From positions 62,001 to 126,000 of the forward strand of contig JAATGM010000019.1 of assembly GCA_015654675.1 (NCBI GenBank): a stretch of DNA of 64,000 nucleotides, read 5' to 3'. This document shows positions 37,140 through 46,012 of this stretch, in pieces. The translations under genes were made by a program, and so were the position numbers. A model generated the notes under the pieces. The model did not search any database and had not been told where the DNA came from. It was given only the letters and a program-made list of their open reading frames with translations. Position 1 is the stretch's first letter, and each line of letters starts with the position of its first letter. This DNA comes from Planctomycetota bacterium. GTDB lineage: Bacteria > Planctomycetota > Phycisphaerae > UBA1845 > UTPLA1.

Positions 37140-38909
37140 CTACTGTCCGTCTCCGTCGTTGTACGACATGCCATAAGGCCCGCGCAGCGACGGCGGCGAT
37201 TTGCTCATGGCGGCCGCGTTTTCGTTGGGCCACACGTTTACCGGAATATCCGCCCGCGGCACATCAGTCGGCTCGGGCATCGGGACTTTGGCGCCCTCCA
37301 ATTGCCCATACAGGAACAGCTCAGCATCGTTCGGATGATTCATCAGCTGGCCAGGCACAGGTCCGACTTGTTGCGGATCGAGCGGCGCGACCAACTCCGG
37401 CGTCACGAGCACGATCAGTTCCGTGTTCTCGCGTGTATAGCTGACCGACGAGAAGAGCGATCCGATGACCGGAACATCGCCGATGCCCGGAATCTTCGAC
37501 GCGCTGGCGCGAACCGTTTCGTTCAGCAGCCCGGCCATCGCGAATGTCTGGCCGTTACCGACCTCAACGGTGCTCTCGAATCGCCGCGTCCTGAAGGCGG
37601 GAATGGCGAATCCGTTGACGACGATCTGACGAGTTGGATCGACGTCGCTCACTTCCGGTCGGACGACAAGACGAATGATCTGTCCCTTGTCTACGAACGG
37701 GACAAACTCGAGTTGGATGCCGAATTTCTTATACTCGACCGAGAAGGTGTTCTGCAGCGCGAGCGGAATCGGGATCTCGCCGCCGACGAGGAATGTCGCC
37801 TTCTGGCCGTTGATGGCGGTGACGTTCGGCTCGGCCAGGACTCGCACAAGTCCGTTTCGGCGCAAGGCCTGGACGAAGAATTGCAAGTCGGCGCGAGGAA
37901 ATCCGAACGTAAGATTCTGATTCCCCACGCCGTTCTGGTAGGGCAGCAACGTGAACACCTGTTGCCCGACCAGCAGGTTCTGCAAGCCGCGATTTTGTAC
38001 AAATGTCGGATTGATGGCGTCGAGATTGTTGCCGACGAAGAAATCGCGCGTCCAGTTGGTGCCGCCCACAAACCAGTTCACGCCCAGTTCGCGCAGGGCC
38101 GTCTTGTTCACCTCGGCGACGGTGCAACGGATCAGTACTTGCTGCGAGCCGGCCACCATCATCTGGTTGCGAACCTTGCCGGGACTCATCAGTTCGGCGA
38201 CTTCGGCGACGCGCGATGCCGTGGTTGAATCAGGGACCGAGCCGGTCAGCACGATGGTGTCGAACAAGCTCTGAGCGCGAACGTGGCTCAGTGGCGCGAT
38301 CGACTTCACCAGGTCTTCGAGTAACTGAACGTTGACTTCAACTAATACGTCGTAGATCAGCTGCTCGCCGTCTTTCGTTTGCAACACGAGTTGCGTGGAA
38401 CCGAATTTCTTTCCGGTCGTGACCACCTGGGTGGGCGACAGGATCGCGACATCGGCGACTTCCGGTTGCGCGATGGAAGCGGTGTTGATCGGGCGGCTCA
38501 GCTTCAGAATGACTGATTTGTCCTTCACGATACGAAGCAATTGCGAAGCGTCGGTCGGCTGCTGCACGGTGGCCGTGAAGGGCACTTTGGCGGCCGGCGT
38601 CGCCGGTGGCAGAGTGATCGGAGCAGTCGGTTGTGCGACGACCGGAGCCGGCGGCTCGGCCTGCGCGATCAGCGTGGCCGATCCGAACGGAAGCGGCTTC
38701 GCATCGCGCGGCTCGTTCAGCGCAATGGGAATGACTGACGCGGCCGGGGGCCCGATATCAGCGTCGAGCGACTCGAGCAGACAGTCGACGTCGTCGGCGG
38801 CCGCCACGGTCGAGAACACCGCGCAGAGAATCGGCGCGAGTAGTCGAAGTCGCGCAACGGAACGGCGCCGCCGGTCGAATTGCGAAATGGTTGGGGATTT
38901 GCCGCTCAT
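37140..38909 (-). CDS. rcpA: Tad pilus outer-membrane secretin RcpA/CpaC
   Basis: A 589-residue secretin forming the outer-membrane channel of the Tad system. A signal region (LLAPILCAVFSTVAAA) is followed by a Pro-rich segment, an N0/BON-like domain (KSVILKLSRPINTASIAQPEVADVAILSP) and the secretin domain (VRVLAEPNVTAINGQKATFLVGGEIPIP, GNGQTFAMAGLL, IPGIGDVPVIGSLFSS, ELIVLVTPELV). The ATG overlaps the cpaB stop by four bases (ATGA). Confidence 0.94.
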   Translation of the reverse strand: MSGKSPTISQFDRRRRSVARLRLLAPILCAVFSTVAAADDVDCLLESLDADIGPPAASVIPIALNEPRDAKPLPFGSATLIAQAEPPAPVVAQPTAPITLPPATPAAKVPFTATVQQPTDASQLLRIVKDKSVILKLSRPINTASIAQPEVADVAILSPTQVVTTGKKFGSTQLVLQTKDGEQLIYDVLVEVNVQLLEDLVKSIAPLSHVRAQSLFDTIVLTGSVPDSTTASRVAEVAELMSPGKVRNQMMVAGSQQVLIRCTVAEVNKTALRELGVNWFVGGTNWTRDFFVGNNLDAINPTFVQNRGLQNLLVGQQVFTLLPYQNGVGNQNLTFGFPRADLQFFVQALRRNGLVRVLAEPNVTAINGQKATFLVGGEIPIPLALQNTFSVEYKKFGIQLEFVPFVDKGQIIRLVVRPEVSDVDPTRQIVVNGFAIPAFRTRRFESTVEVGNGQTFAMAGLLNETVRASASKIPGIGDVPVIGSLFSSVSYTRENTELIVLVTPELVAPLDPQQVGPVPGQLMNHPNDAELFLYGQLEGAKVPMPEPTDVPRADIPVNVWPNENAAAMSKSPPSLRGPYGMSYNDGDGQ

Positions 38910-39841
38910 TCGGGGACCTCTGGGACCTTCAGGTCGTCATTCACCGGCTTGCCCGATTCGCCGGCGGCCACATCGCCCGGACGCCCGCCTTCGGTCGTCC
39001 GGTGAACTTCCCCATTTGACGTGAATACCAATCGTTCCATCACGGTGCCACGATAGACCTCAACAATGTGCTGTTCAGGCGCTGGCGGCGCGATCTTCGG
39101 CTTGGGAGGCGGCGGCGCTTTGTGCCGCGGCCTCAGGCCTTCCAGAAACGACTTCGCGCCGGCCGCGATTCGTTCGCCTGTGTCGTCGCGGCCGTTTCGC
39201 ATGGCGAGATGCACCTGGCCGCGAGACGCAGCCATCTGCAATCGCGGCACGTCCTCCGGTTTAACGAGGAGCGTGACGGAGCGCGAGAGTTGGACCGACT
39301 TTCCGTCGGGACCGGTTGAATTGAGCGACTGTCCGACCGCACCAACCTTCACATTCTGCAGGATGATGCGGCTGTTCGTCCGCTCCTGGTTGTTGAGGCG
39401 CTCGGTCAATACGGCTGAGACATCCACGTAACTGCCCGGGGTAATGAACCCTCCGACGCTCGATGCTTCATCAACTTTGACCGCCACCGCCCGGTAGCCG
39501 TCCGGGATTCGACTCGAGAGACCGGGCTGAGTTCCCGGCGGTGCAAGCATCGATTCCGTGATCATGACTCCGGGTGGAATCATGGCGGCGGTCACTCGGC
39601 CGGCCAGGGCCTTTCGATCGGTGAATGCCCCGTGCGGTATCAACGAGCCGGGCGCCTTCTGCATGGTGAGCATGGAGTCCGCAAGAAACGCCGCAGCCCC
39701 GATCTCGGCCGAGGAGACGACGACGGATGACGTCGACCCCTGACTGCCGGATGCGCGCTGCAGCATGTCGCGTCCCATGCGGATGGCCATGAAGCCCACG
39801 CCCAGGCCGACCGCCAACGGAATGAAGGATTTGGCTTTCAT
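38906..39841 (-). CDS. cpaB: Tad pilus assembly protein CpaB/RcpC
   Basis: A 311-residue periplasmic protein with one N-terminal membrane segment (FIPLAVGLGVGFMAI), an SAF domain (TDRKALAGRVTAAMIPPGVMITESML) and the RcpC/CpaB core (YRAVAVKVDEASSVGGFITPGSYVDVSAVL). The C-terminal third is Pro/Lys-rich and may be disordered. It is translationally coupled to the secretin gene downstream. Confidence 0.92.
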   Translation of the reverse strand: MKAKSFIPLAVGLGVGFMAIRMGRDMLQRASGSQGSTSSVVVSSAEIGAAAFLADSMLTMQKAPGSLIPHGAFTDRKALAGRVTAAMIPPGVMITESMLAPPGTQPGLSSRIPDGYRAVAVKVDEASSVGGFITPGSYVDVSAVLTERLNNQERTNSRIILQNVKVGAVGQSLNSTGPDGKSVQLSRSVTLLVKPEDVPRLQMAASRGQVHLAMRNGRDDTGERIAAGAKSFLEGLRPRHKAPPPPKPKIAPPAPEQHIVEVYRGTVMERLVFTSNGEVHRTTEGGRPGDVAAGESGKPVNDDLKVPEVPE

Positions 39842-39877
39842 GCTTCGTCCGTGCGTTCACCGCAGAAGCGGGCCCGA

Positions 39878-40315
39878 TCAGGGGATGAGGCCCTGGTTGC
39901 CCGTGTCGATCGCCGCGCCTTCGAGACGCATCGTGGCCTTACCCTCAAGATTGAACGTGCCGCCGCCAAACATCGAGCCGGTAAACGAGGCGCGATGGAA
40001 CGGCAGCTTGACCTTGACCCACACATCCGTGTCGTGGGAGGTGAGCGAGGCGATGTTCGACTGAACCGTGTAGCCGGTCAGACTCGACGAGGCCATCGTC
40101 TGGGCGACGGCCGCGTTGACATCGGCCTGCGTCGCGCCCGGGAGCGCGCCGACTCGCGCGCCTTCGCGAGCGGCATTTGTGACTGTCTGGCGGATGAGAA
40201 AGGCCGAGCCGAACTCGGTCATCCCCAGCATCATCCCCAGAAAGAGCGGCGCGACGACCGCCGTCTCGACGACCGCGCCACCGCGGCGCCGCATGCTTCT
40301 TCGTTTCGCGATCAT
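39878..40315 (-). CDS. tadE: TadE-like minor pilin/pseudopilin
   Basis: A 145-residue protein with the TadE signature RRRGGAVVETAVVAPLFLGMMLGMTEFG, followed by AAREGARVGALPGAT. This pseudopilin is expected to be processed by the prepilin peptidase encoded three bases upstream on the same strand. It is the only TadE-type gene here besides the larger TadG. Confidence 0.9.
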   Translation of the reverse strand: MIAKRRSMRRRGGAVVETAVVAPLFLGMMLGMTEFGSAFLIRQTVTNAAREGARVGALPGATQADVNAAVAQTMASSSLTGYTVQSNIASLTSHDTDVWVKVKLPFHRASFTGSMFGGGTFNLEGKATMRLEGAAIDTGNQGLIP

Positions 40316-40318
40316 TTC

Positions 40319-40894
40319 TTAGACCCTCCAAACACCACACAGGGTCGCCCCTAGGACGATCCATGAACCTATCGTGAGAGGAATGCCATAAGGCAAAAGT
40401 GAACTGGTTGATCCGAAGCTCCGGGCGGAGCCATACTCGCCGAACGCCGTATCCCACCGGCTGACCTTCGCCATGATGGTTTGCATATTGGATCGAGCGA
40501 AGGCCCACTTCTTTTGCGATGCGATCATCACGACGGCAATGACGCCGCCCACCAGCGCCCCGACGACGAATGCAATCAGGCACATCCAGGGACCGAACCA
40601 CGCCCCGATGGCCGCCATTAACTTCACGTCGCCCGCGCCCATGCCATGCATGGCCCACGGAACGATCAAGACGGCGAATCCAACCAGCAGACCGGCGGCG
40701 CCCATCGCCAAGCCGTGCCAACCAAAGAACGCCGTCTGGGCCGCGAGGCCGGCGAGAGCCAGTGCCGCGTTGAGCCAGTTCGGCACTTTGCGATCTTTGT
40801 AGTCAATCCAGCTCGCCAGAAGCGTTGCCGGGACCACGATCGCCGCCGTCAGATGCATGTAGCTCATTCCAAACATCGTTGCTTCGCCGACCAT
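40319..40894 (-). CDS. tadV: Tad prepilin peptidase TadV/CpaA
   Basis: A 191-residue A24 aspartic peptidase of the inner membrane. The two catalytic Asp residues lie in SWIDYKDRKVPN and in the GxGD motif GMGAGDVKLMAA. Its short form lacks the methylase domain, as expected for Tad peptidases. The ATG at 40894 is preceded by GGGGGAG. It is the first gene of the Tad operon in transcription order. Confidence 0.92.
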   Translation of the reverse strand: MVGEATMFGMSYMHLTAAIVVPATLLASWIDYKDRKVPNWLNAALALAGLAAQTAFFGWHGLAMGAAGLLVGFAVLIVPWAMHGMGAGDVKLMAAIGAWFGPWMCLIAFVVGALVGGVIAVVMIASQKKWAFARSNMQTIMAKVSRWDTAFGEYGSARSFGSTSSLLPYGIPLTIGSWIVLGATLCGVWRV

Positions 40895-41422
40895 AACTGC
40901 TCCCCCAGAACGCCACGCGCGGTCCGGGCAGTCAGCACCCGACACCGCTCCTTTATTCCACCGCGGCGAGACCTTCCCGCCGAGACGCTTCGAACCTCAA
41001 CTCGGAAACCTTCGCGGCGAGGCGTTGAAGCCCGCCATCCCCGGCTGGATACGCGACTCGCACCGATGACTAGGCGGACGCCGAGCGAGATACTCGAGCG
41101 ACCCGCACGCCACGCGGTTTGAGGCGACCGAACCGTAAGATTGATTCGCGCTACGGGCAAACGAGACCCCGCTCTCAGGGTTGCCGCAAAGGTCGGCGGC
41201 AGACGCGGTCGGCGAGAACCGCGTTTTCAGGGTTGATATCGGTCGGGTTCGTAAGACTGCTATCAGGATTCTCGGAGCACTGGTCGGCGACTTTGGCGCG
41301 TCGACCGATAACCGAAATGTAGCGCGTGACGCGGCCGAAAACGCGGCTTCACGGGTGAACAGGTCCGGTATGAAGCGAAACGAATCGGAGCTGCGGCGCA
41401 GCAACTGCGCTGGCAATCGCGC
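40895..41422. other. Gene-free region upstream of the Tad operon
   Basis: About 530 bases between the PDZ-protein gene and tadV. I searched for a short Flp pilin on both strands and for a cyclic-di-GMP-type riboswitch and saw neither. TCAGGGTTG occurs twice, near 41176 and 41229. The promoter of the Tad operon should lie here, but no consensus -35/-10 pair stands out. Confidence 0.4.
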
Positions 41423-42178
41423 TTAGCGCAACTTGCCGTCGGGCTTGAGACGCCAGTTTGGATCATCGGCGCTGGGGGAGGACACATCGAGTGTTCGTTG
41501 CGGATCGAACTCGGTTCGCCACCAGTCAGAGAAGCTCTGCAGTGCCTGGCGGACGCGTTCGATCTCGGCGGCGTCGGACACCTGCATGGCGCGAATGGGG
41601 CGACCGCGCAGGATCACCTCTTTGTCCATGATGGTCCCGCCTCGGCGAATCTGCAGGGCGCAGCTCGCACCCGGCTTTTGCTTTCGAATCCAATCCTGAA
41701 GCGATGGGAGGCGGCCTTCGAGCGTGCGAATCGGTTCGCCGTTGAGGCGCATGATGACGTCGTCGCGTTTGATACCGGCCGCCTCGGCAGCCGTTCCGGG
41801 GATCACCTCGCTGACGAGAATGTAGATGATGTCCGGGTCTTCACCGGGTTTGGACGCAGGAGGAGCGATCGCCTGGAGCTGAATTCCGAGAAAGGCGGAT
41901 GGCGGCCCGAACCGGGTTTGGAGATAGATTTGTTCAACGACCTGCTGAATGCGGCGCTTGACTTCGAATTGGCTGGTTCGCGCAAACGCCTCGCGGAGGG
42001 GACCGTAGGTGGATTCACCCAGCGCGACGATCGCTTCCGTTGCGCTGCGGCGGACGGCTTCACGCGGCGCACCCAGCTGGACGATGAGATCATCAAGTTC
42101 ACGCGGCGATGCCGGCGCGCTGGTGGTTTGAGCCGGTAAGGTCGCGCCGAGCAAAATGAGCAGCCGGACGAAACTCAC
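41423..42178 (-). CDS. Exported PDZ-domain protein
   Basis: A 251-residue protein with a short signal peptide (MSFVRLLILLGATLPA). Residues about 25-85 look like a HEAT-type helical segment (REAVRRSATEAIVALGESTYGPLREAF). Residues about 95-195 form a PDZ domain: FLGIQLQA, VIPGTAAEAAGIKRDDVIMRLNGEPI, CALQIRRGG. No protease domain is fused, so it probably binds C-termini or scaffolds envelope proteins. Function unknown. Confidence 0.85.
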   Translation of the reverse strand: MSFVRLLILLGATLPAQTTSAPASPRELDDLIVQLGAPREAVRRSATEAIVALGESTYGPLREAFARTSQFEVKRRIQQVVEQIYLQTRFGPPSAFLGIQLQAIAPPASKPGEDPDIIYILVSEVIPGTAAEAAGIKRDDVIMRLNGEPIRTLEGRLPSLQDWIRKQKPGASCALQIRRGGTIMDKEVILRGRPIRAMQVSDAAEIERVRQALQSFSDWWRTEFDPQRTLDVSSPSADDPNWRLKPDGKLR

Positions 42179-42193
42179 GCTGATGACTCCTGA

Positions 42194-43240
42194 TCAATCC
42201 TGAATGTCGCTCGAAAGCTGCCCGCCATGCTGGGCAATCCACGCGACTTTGCGGGCCACCATTTTTAGAAAACGCAATCCATCGATGCTTGCAAACATGC
42301 CTGAGCCCCAGATCGGAATGACCGCTTCGGCGATGAACGCTTCCGACATCAGGTGCGGAATCGTCCGGAGCTCGGCGACGCTCAGCACATTGATCTCATC
42401 GTAGCCGCGGAGAAACCGTTTCGCGCGAGACTCGTCGGTGTATTCGGGCCATGTCTCGGGCTCGCGTGAACCCGTAAGCAGTGAGAACTGCAGTACGCCG
42501 TTCGCGACGTCCATGGCGCGGGGCTGCACGCGGGCGGCGTCATAATCGATGACCGCCACGACGTGCCCTTCCCGGAAGAGCATGTTGCCGGGGTGCCAGT
42601 CCGAGTGAACGATCTGGGCTTCCCACTCGAGCAATCCAAGCCGCTCGGCGTTCTCGGCGGCGCGATCATAGGCCGCGAGCAGCTCATCCGCGACGGACTG
42701 CGAATCGGCGGCGCTGTGACGCCCCGCGGAGAGTTCGGCGAGGCGTTCCGGCATTCCGCGCAGGTATTGGCGGATGACGGTGGCCGAGTGGTAGTGACCG
42801 CTCGGCGGTTTCCAGCGTGAATGGTAGTCAACGACGATGCCGTGGTAGAGACCGAGCATTTTTCCAGATTCGTAAGTGGCCAGCAGACTTTGGTCGTATG
42901 GCTCGCCGTCGATGAACTCAAAGACTTCGCACACCGAATCGCCCAGGCGAACCATCGAGTGGTTGCCTTCTTTCGTCCCAATCAGATGCGGGAGGGGAAA
43001 GTGCTTTTGAAGTAGAAAAGTCTGAAGCTCGTGCGCGAAGGCGACACGATAGGGATCAGTTCGCCCCTGCGGACGACGCTTGAGCAGATAGCGCCCGCGA
43101 TTGGTGCGGACGACGAGCTTGGCCGCGCGATGCGATCCGCGCGCGAACTCACGCACCTCCTGCACAACGCCAAGATCGTAGTGGCTGAGGACGATGGCGA
43201 GTTCCTCCGCGGTCAGTTTGTCGCGATCTTCCTTTCGCAA
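42194..43240 (-). CDS. Aminoglycoside phosphotransferase-family kinase
   Basis: A 348-residue APH/choline-kinase-like protein. An ATP-binding Lys lies in RGRYLLKRRP, the catalytic loop is VHSDWHPGNMLF (Asp214) and the metal-binding Asp is in VIDYDAAR (Asp232). Such proteins phosphorylate small alcohols or sugars (for example CotS- or HomK-like). A resistance role is not implied. It starts 15 bases upstream of the PDZ protein on the same strand. Confidence 0.85.
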   Translation of the reverse strand: MRKEDRDKLTAEELAIVLSHYDLGVVQEVREFARGSHRAAKLVVRTNRGRYLLKRRPQGRTDPYRVAFAHELQTFLLQKHFPLPHLIGTKEGNHSMVRLGDSVCEVFEFIDGEPYDQSLLATYESGKMLGLYHGIVVDYHSRWKPPSGHYHSATVIRQYLRGMPERLAELSAGRHSAADSQSVADELLAAYDRAAENAERLGLLEWEAQIVHSDWHPGNMLFREGHVVAVIDYDAARVQPRAMDVANGVLQFSLLTGSREPETWPEYTDESRAKRFLRGYDEINVLSVAELRTIPHLMSEAFIAEAVIPIWGSGMFASIDGLRFLKMVARKVAWIAQHGGQLSSDIQD

Positions 43241-43267
43241 GATTCGGTGGCCCGCAGCGGCGAACGA

Positions 43268-43612
43268 TCAGGTGGGTTTGTCGTCGTCGTCCGCTTCGTC
43301 TTCGTCGCCCTCTTCAAGCCCGGCCGGCTCGTCGCCGTACTTCCAGCTCTCGCCTTCCTCAATGTCGTCTATTTCGCGTTCCATGTGGCGGAACATTTTT
43401 TCCTGCAGCGGCGCGAGCTTGCGATACATCGCGACAGTGGCCTCGTAGGCCGCGACCAGGCGATCGAGTTTCTCGCCCTGCTCGGACAGTCGGAGTAACT
43501 GCCACTTTACGAGACATTCCGGCTCTTTAATGTTGCTAAATGGATCGCAACTGAACGTGATCTGGCCGCCTGGTCCGCGCACGCAGTGTTCGCATTCGCT
43601 GCATTGGAGCAT
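43268..43612 (-). CDS. Small Cys-rich acidic-tailed protein, unknown
   Basis: A 114-residue protein. The N-terminus holds CSECEHC...SCDPF...ECLVKW, a likely metal site. The centre is helical and charged (LRLSEQGEKLDRLVAAYEATVAMYRKL), possibly coiled coil. The C-terminus is very acidic (EEGDEDEADDDD). I do not recognise a named family. It sits in a minus-strand run upstream of the APH-type kinase gene. Confidence 0.75.
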   Translation of the reverse strand: MLQCSECEHCVRGPGGQITFSCDPFSNIKEPECLVKWQLLRLSEQGEKLDRLVAAYEATVAMYRKLAPLQEKMFRHMEREIDDIEEGESWKYGDEPAGLEEGDEDEADDDDKPT

Positions 43613-43629
43613 CTGGCCCTCCCGCGACC

Positions 43630-43995
43630 TCAGTCGAGAAACTGGACGGCCGTATCGTGCGCCGCTTTGGGATCGCCGGCAAACTCCTTGAGCACGGCAC
43701 GCGTGCGATCGCCCTGCCGCTCATTCCAATGCTGAACCTCTTTTTGGAACATGAAATCGTACCAGCCGATGTCAGAGTGGAGCTTGGCGTCATATTCGCG
43801 TGTCATCACTCCGATCTCGCGAATGTCAGCCGCCACCGCCGGGGGGCGTTCGCTTTCCCACTTTGCAACCGCATCGAGATCCGCGGCGACTGCCTGTTGA
43901 CGTGCGACAGATCGCTGTTGAGCGACTTGATCGCTGCAAGATGTTATCAGGACAAGACTTGTGATGCAGAGACGGGTTGCGAAACCGAGCTTCAT
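43630..43995 (-). CDS. Small lipoprotein, unknown function
   Basis: About 121 residues. The N-terminus reads MKLGFATRL...LVLITSC, a lipoprotein signal with lipobox ITSC. The rest is helical and charged. The second of two close ATGs (43995) is chosen because GAGG lies eight bases before it. It lies 17 bases upstream of the Cys-rich gene and is divergent from parB. Confidence 0.75.
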   Translation of the reverse strand: MKLGFATRLCITSLVLITSCSDQVAQQRSVARQQAVAADLDAVAKWESERPPAVAADIREIGVMTREYDAKLHSDIGWYDFMFQKEVQHWNERQGDRTRAVLKEFAGDPKAAHDTAVQFLD

Positions 43996-44179
43996 TGGCA
44001 TTGCCTCGAATTACAAGTCCTTATACCCGATCGGCGTCCCATGCCGCACGCGGGGAACGAATATTAGATAACGAAGCAATTAGTAGATAAATTGGGACTG
44101 ACAGTTCTGATCTTAGGGAGCACTCTAGAAACCTGTAAATGCACGTTCCTGCGTGCTCGATTTGCGACTGACGAATTGA

Positions 44180-44195
44180 TGTTCCACGTGGAACA
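44180..44195. promoter_or_regulatory. parS centromere-like site
   Basis: TGTTCCACGTGGAACA is a perfect 16-bp palindrome matching the bacterial parS consensus (TGTTnCACGTGnAACA). It lies about 90 bases upstream of parB and seven bases before the -35 of the probable parB promoter. ParB is expected to load here as a CTP-dependent clamp. Confidence 0.93.
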
Positions 44196-44202
44196 CGCCT
44201 CA

Positions 44203-44231
44203 TTGACGCCGCGAGCTTCGGGTTCTAACAT
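44203..44231 (+). promoter_or_regulatory. Probable promoter of the parB operon
   Basis: TTGACG (44203-44208), 17-base spacer, TAACAT (44226-44231). Transcription would start near 44238, about 48 bases before the parB ATG. The adjacent parS suggests ParB could repress its own promoter. Confidence 0.5.
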
Positions 44232-44285
44232 CCGCCTCGCTCTCAACGGCGGCGACTGGCAATTTGGAACAAGGCGGCACAAAAC

Positions 44286-45200
44286 ATGTCCAAAGATCAA
44301 CCTCGGCTCGGCAGGGGGCTCAGCTCGCTCATTTCTACCACAAGCGAGCCCTCGGCTAGTACCAGTTCCATCCGAATGGACCCAGGCGTGCTGACATCCT
44401 CTCCTACAGGAAGATTGTTGGAGATACCGCTCGATGCCATCCATCCCAACCCTATGCAACCTCGTAAGGTGTTCGATACTGCCGCGCTGGCCAACTTATC
44501 CAAATCAATGGCGGATCGAGGAACCCTCCAGCCGATCGTCGTACGACCCACTGCGAGTGGTTTCGAACTGGTAGCAGGCGAGCGACGCTGGCGCGCCGCG
44601 AAACTGGCGGGGCTCGCCACGATTCCCGCCATCAGCCGGCAAATCGCCGAATCGGATCGCCTTGAATTGGCGCTCATCGAAAACCTGCACCGCGAAAACC
44701 TGAACCCGATCGAGCGGGCACAGGCCTATTTAGAGATAAAGACTCGCCTAAATGTCGGAAATGAAGAACTGGCGGATCGAATCAACGAAGATCGAGCCAC
44801 CGTCGCCAATTACATTCGAATTCTCGATCTGCCGGATGATGTCCTGGCCATGCTGGCTGACGGCCGGCTCAGCATGGGGCACGGCCGGGCGCTTTTGGGG
44901 ATCGGCGATCCGCGACTAAGATCGCGAGTCGCCCAGCAGGCGTTCTCGGGCGGCTGGTCCGTCCGCCAGACGGAGGCCGCCGTTCGCGAGTCGGCGGCCG
45001 GCAAGGCAGCTCGGCCGACCCCGGCCAAGCGTGCGGCCGTCAGCGACGTGGAGCGCCAGTTGACGGCGGCGGTCGGCACTCGGGTCGCCATTCGCGAAGG
45101 CCGCAAGCGAAACAGCGGCCGGATTACGGTCGAGTACTACAGTCTGGACGACTTCGAGCGGATTATCACGCGTCTGGGCGTGCAGCCGGAAGAGGTATGA
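44286..45200 (+). CDS. parB: Chromosome partitioning protein ParB
   Basis: A 304-residue ParB. The N-terminal RLGRGLSSLI resembles the ParA-stimulating Spo0J peptide. The CTPase/ParB-nuclease-like domain has LQPIVVRP, GERRWR (residues 98-103) and ENLHRENLNPIE (132-143). The HTH DNA-binding domain contains DRINEDRATVANYIRILDLPDDV and MGHGRALLG; a C-terminal dimerisation region closes the protein. It starts downstream of a perfect parS. No parA is adjacent. Its stop overlaps the next gene start (ATGA). Confidence 0.95.
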   Translation: MSKDQPRLGRGLSSLISTTSEPSASTSSIRMDPGVLTSSPTGRLLEIPLDAIHPNPMQPRKVFDTAALANLSKSMADRGTLQPIVVRPTASGFELVAGERRWRAAKLAGLATIPAISRQIAESDRLELALIENLHRENLNPIERAQAYLEIKTRLNVGNEELADRINEDRATVANYIRILDLPDDVLAMLADGRLSMGHGRALLGIGDPRLRSRVAQQAFSGGWSVRQTEAAVRESAAGKAARPTPAKRAAVSDVERQLTAAVGTRVAIREGRKRNSGRITVEYYSLDDFERIITRLGVQPEEV

Positions 45201-45997
45201 ACTCAGTACGAAACGATTCGCAGTCTGGTGGGGGATTGGCCGGGCACCTGGTGGCCGCCGCACTGGCATGCGCGCTGACGGTCTCAATCGTTGGTTCAAT
45301 TGCATACCTTGGAATTGATTACTACCGAAAGCGCGAAGAGCGGCAGCGAATCTCGGACTTCGTGTCGGCGCTCGAACATCGCTCGCCACAGGAACTTTCG
45401 ACAATCGTTGATGAACTCAAGAAGCGGCGTGGCCTCGCGTCGCGTGTCATTCCGACCGTTCTTCGCACTGCAAAGCGGGACGGGTCGCATCAGCGACAAG
45501 TCGCCGCGGTGGAAGTCAGCGAGGCGTTCATCGATGAGCCGGGTGTAGAGGACGCATTTTTTGCGCTTCGACTCTCGCGCGACGAAGTCGTCGCCGCCAA
45601 GTCGGTGGCGGCGCTGGCGCGGTTGGCGCCGCCCGAACGGGCTGTCCGGCGATTGGTCGAGTGCCTCGACGCGCCCGCACCGATTGTCGCGGATGCTGCT
45701 TGTTGCGGCATGGTTGACCTTGGCGATCCGGGCGCGACGGCATTGCGGTCGTCGCTTGGAAAGTTCGACGTTGAGCGGCGAATCTGGGTCGCAGGACTTC
45801 TGGCCGATCGCAAACCGCCGGGTGCGGCGAGTCTTCTCGAAGGAATGCTTTCCGATTCGGACGTCCGCGTTCGGCAAGCGGCGGCCCGCTCGGTGGGGCA
45901 GTTGGCCGGCGAACCGAACGCTGGCGATGATCAAGGCGTTGCGCGGGCCCGCCAGTGGCTTGCGGCGCGCAATACCCAAGTTTCAAAACACCCATGA
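45197..45997 (+). CDS. Membrane-anchored HEAT-repeat protein
   Basis: A 266-residue protein with one N-terminal membrane segment (about residues 18-40) and then HEAT/Armadillo-like helical repeats (for example AAKSVAALARLAPPERAVRRLVECL and VRVRQAAARSVGQLAGEP). It is translationally coupled to parB by a 4-base overlap, a hint, not proof, of a role in chromosome or envelope placement. Function unknown. Confidence 0.8.
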   Translation: MNSVRNDSQSGGGLAGHLVAAALACALTVSIVGSIAYLGIDYYRKREERQRISDFVSALEHRSPQELSTIVDELKKRRGLASRVIPTVLRTAKRDGSHQRQVAAVEVSEAFIDEPGVEDAFFALRLSRDEVVAAKSVAALARLAPPERAVRRLVECLDAPAPIVADAACCGMVDLGDPGATALRSSLGKFDVERRIWVAGLLADRKPPGAASLLEGMLSDSDVRVRQAAARSVGQLAGEPNAGDDQGVARARQWLAARNTQVSKHP

Positions 45998-46012
45998 AGG
46001 CCGGCTAGCGAC

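Noticed and set aside
40997-41416. Candidate Flp pilin in the region before tadV
   Set aside because: The frame lacks a hydrophobic stretch and a G/xxxxE cleavage motif; its Arg/Ser-rich composition is not pilin-like.
40895-41422. Cyclic-di-GMP riboswitch controlling the Tad operon
   Set aside because: The conserved tetraloop-receptor pieces and core of the known motif are not found on either strand.
42194-43240. Aminoglycoside resistance gene
   Set aside because: Only the general APH kinase fold is seen; sequence and context do not match known resistance enzymes.
44092-44394. Plus-strand frame reading MFHVEH through the parS site
   Set aside because: The FHVEH peptide is simply the translation of parS; the frame overlaps the parB start in another phase and has no homology.
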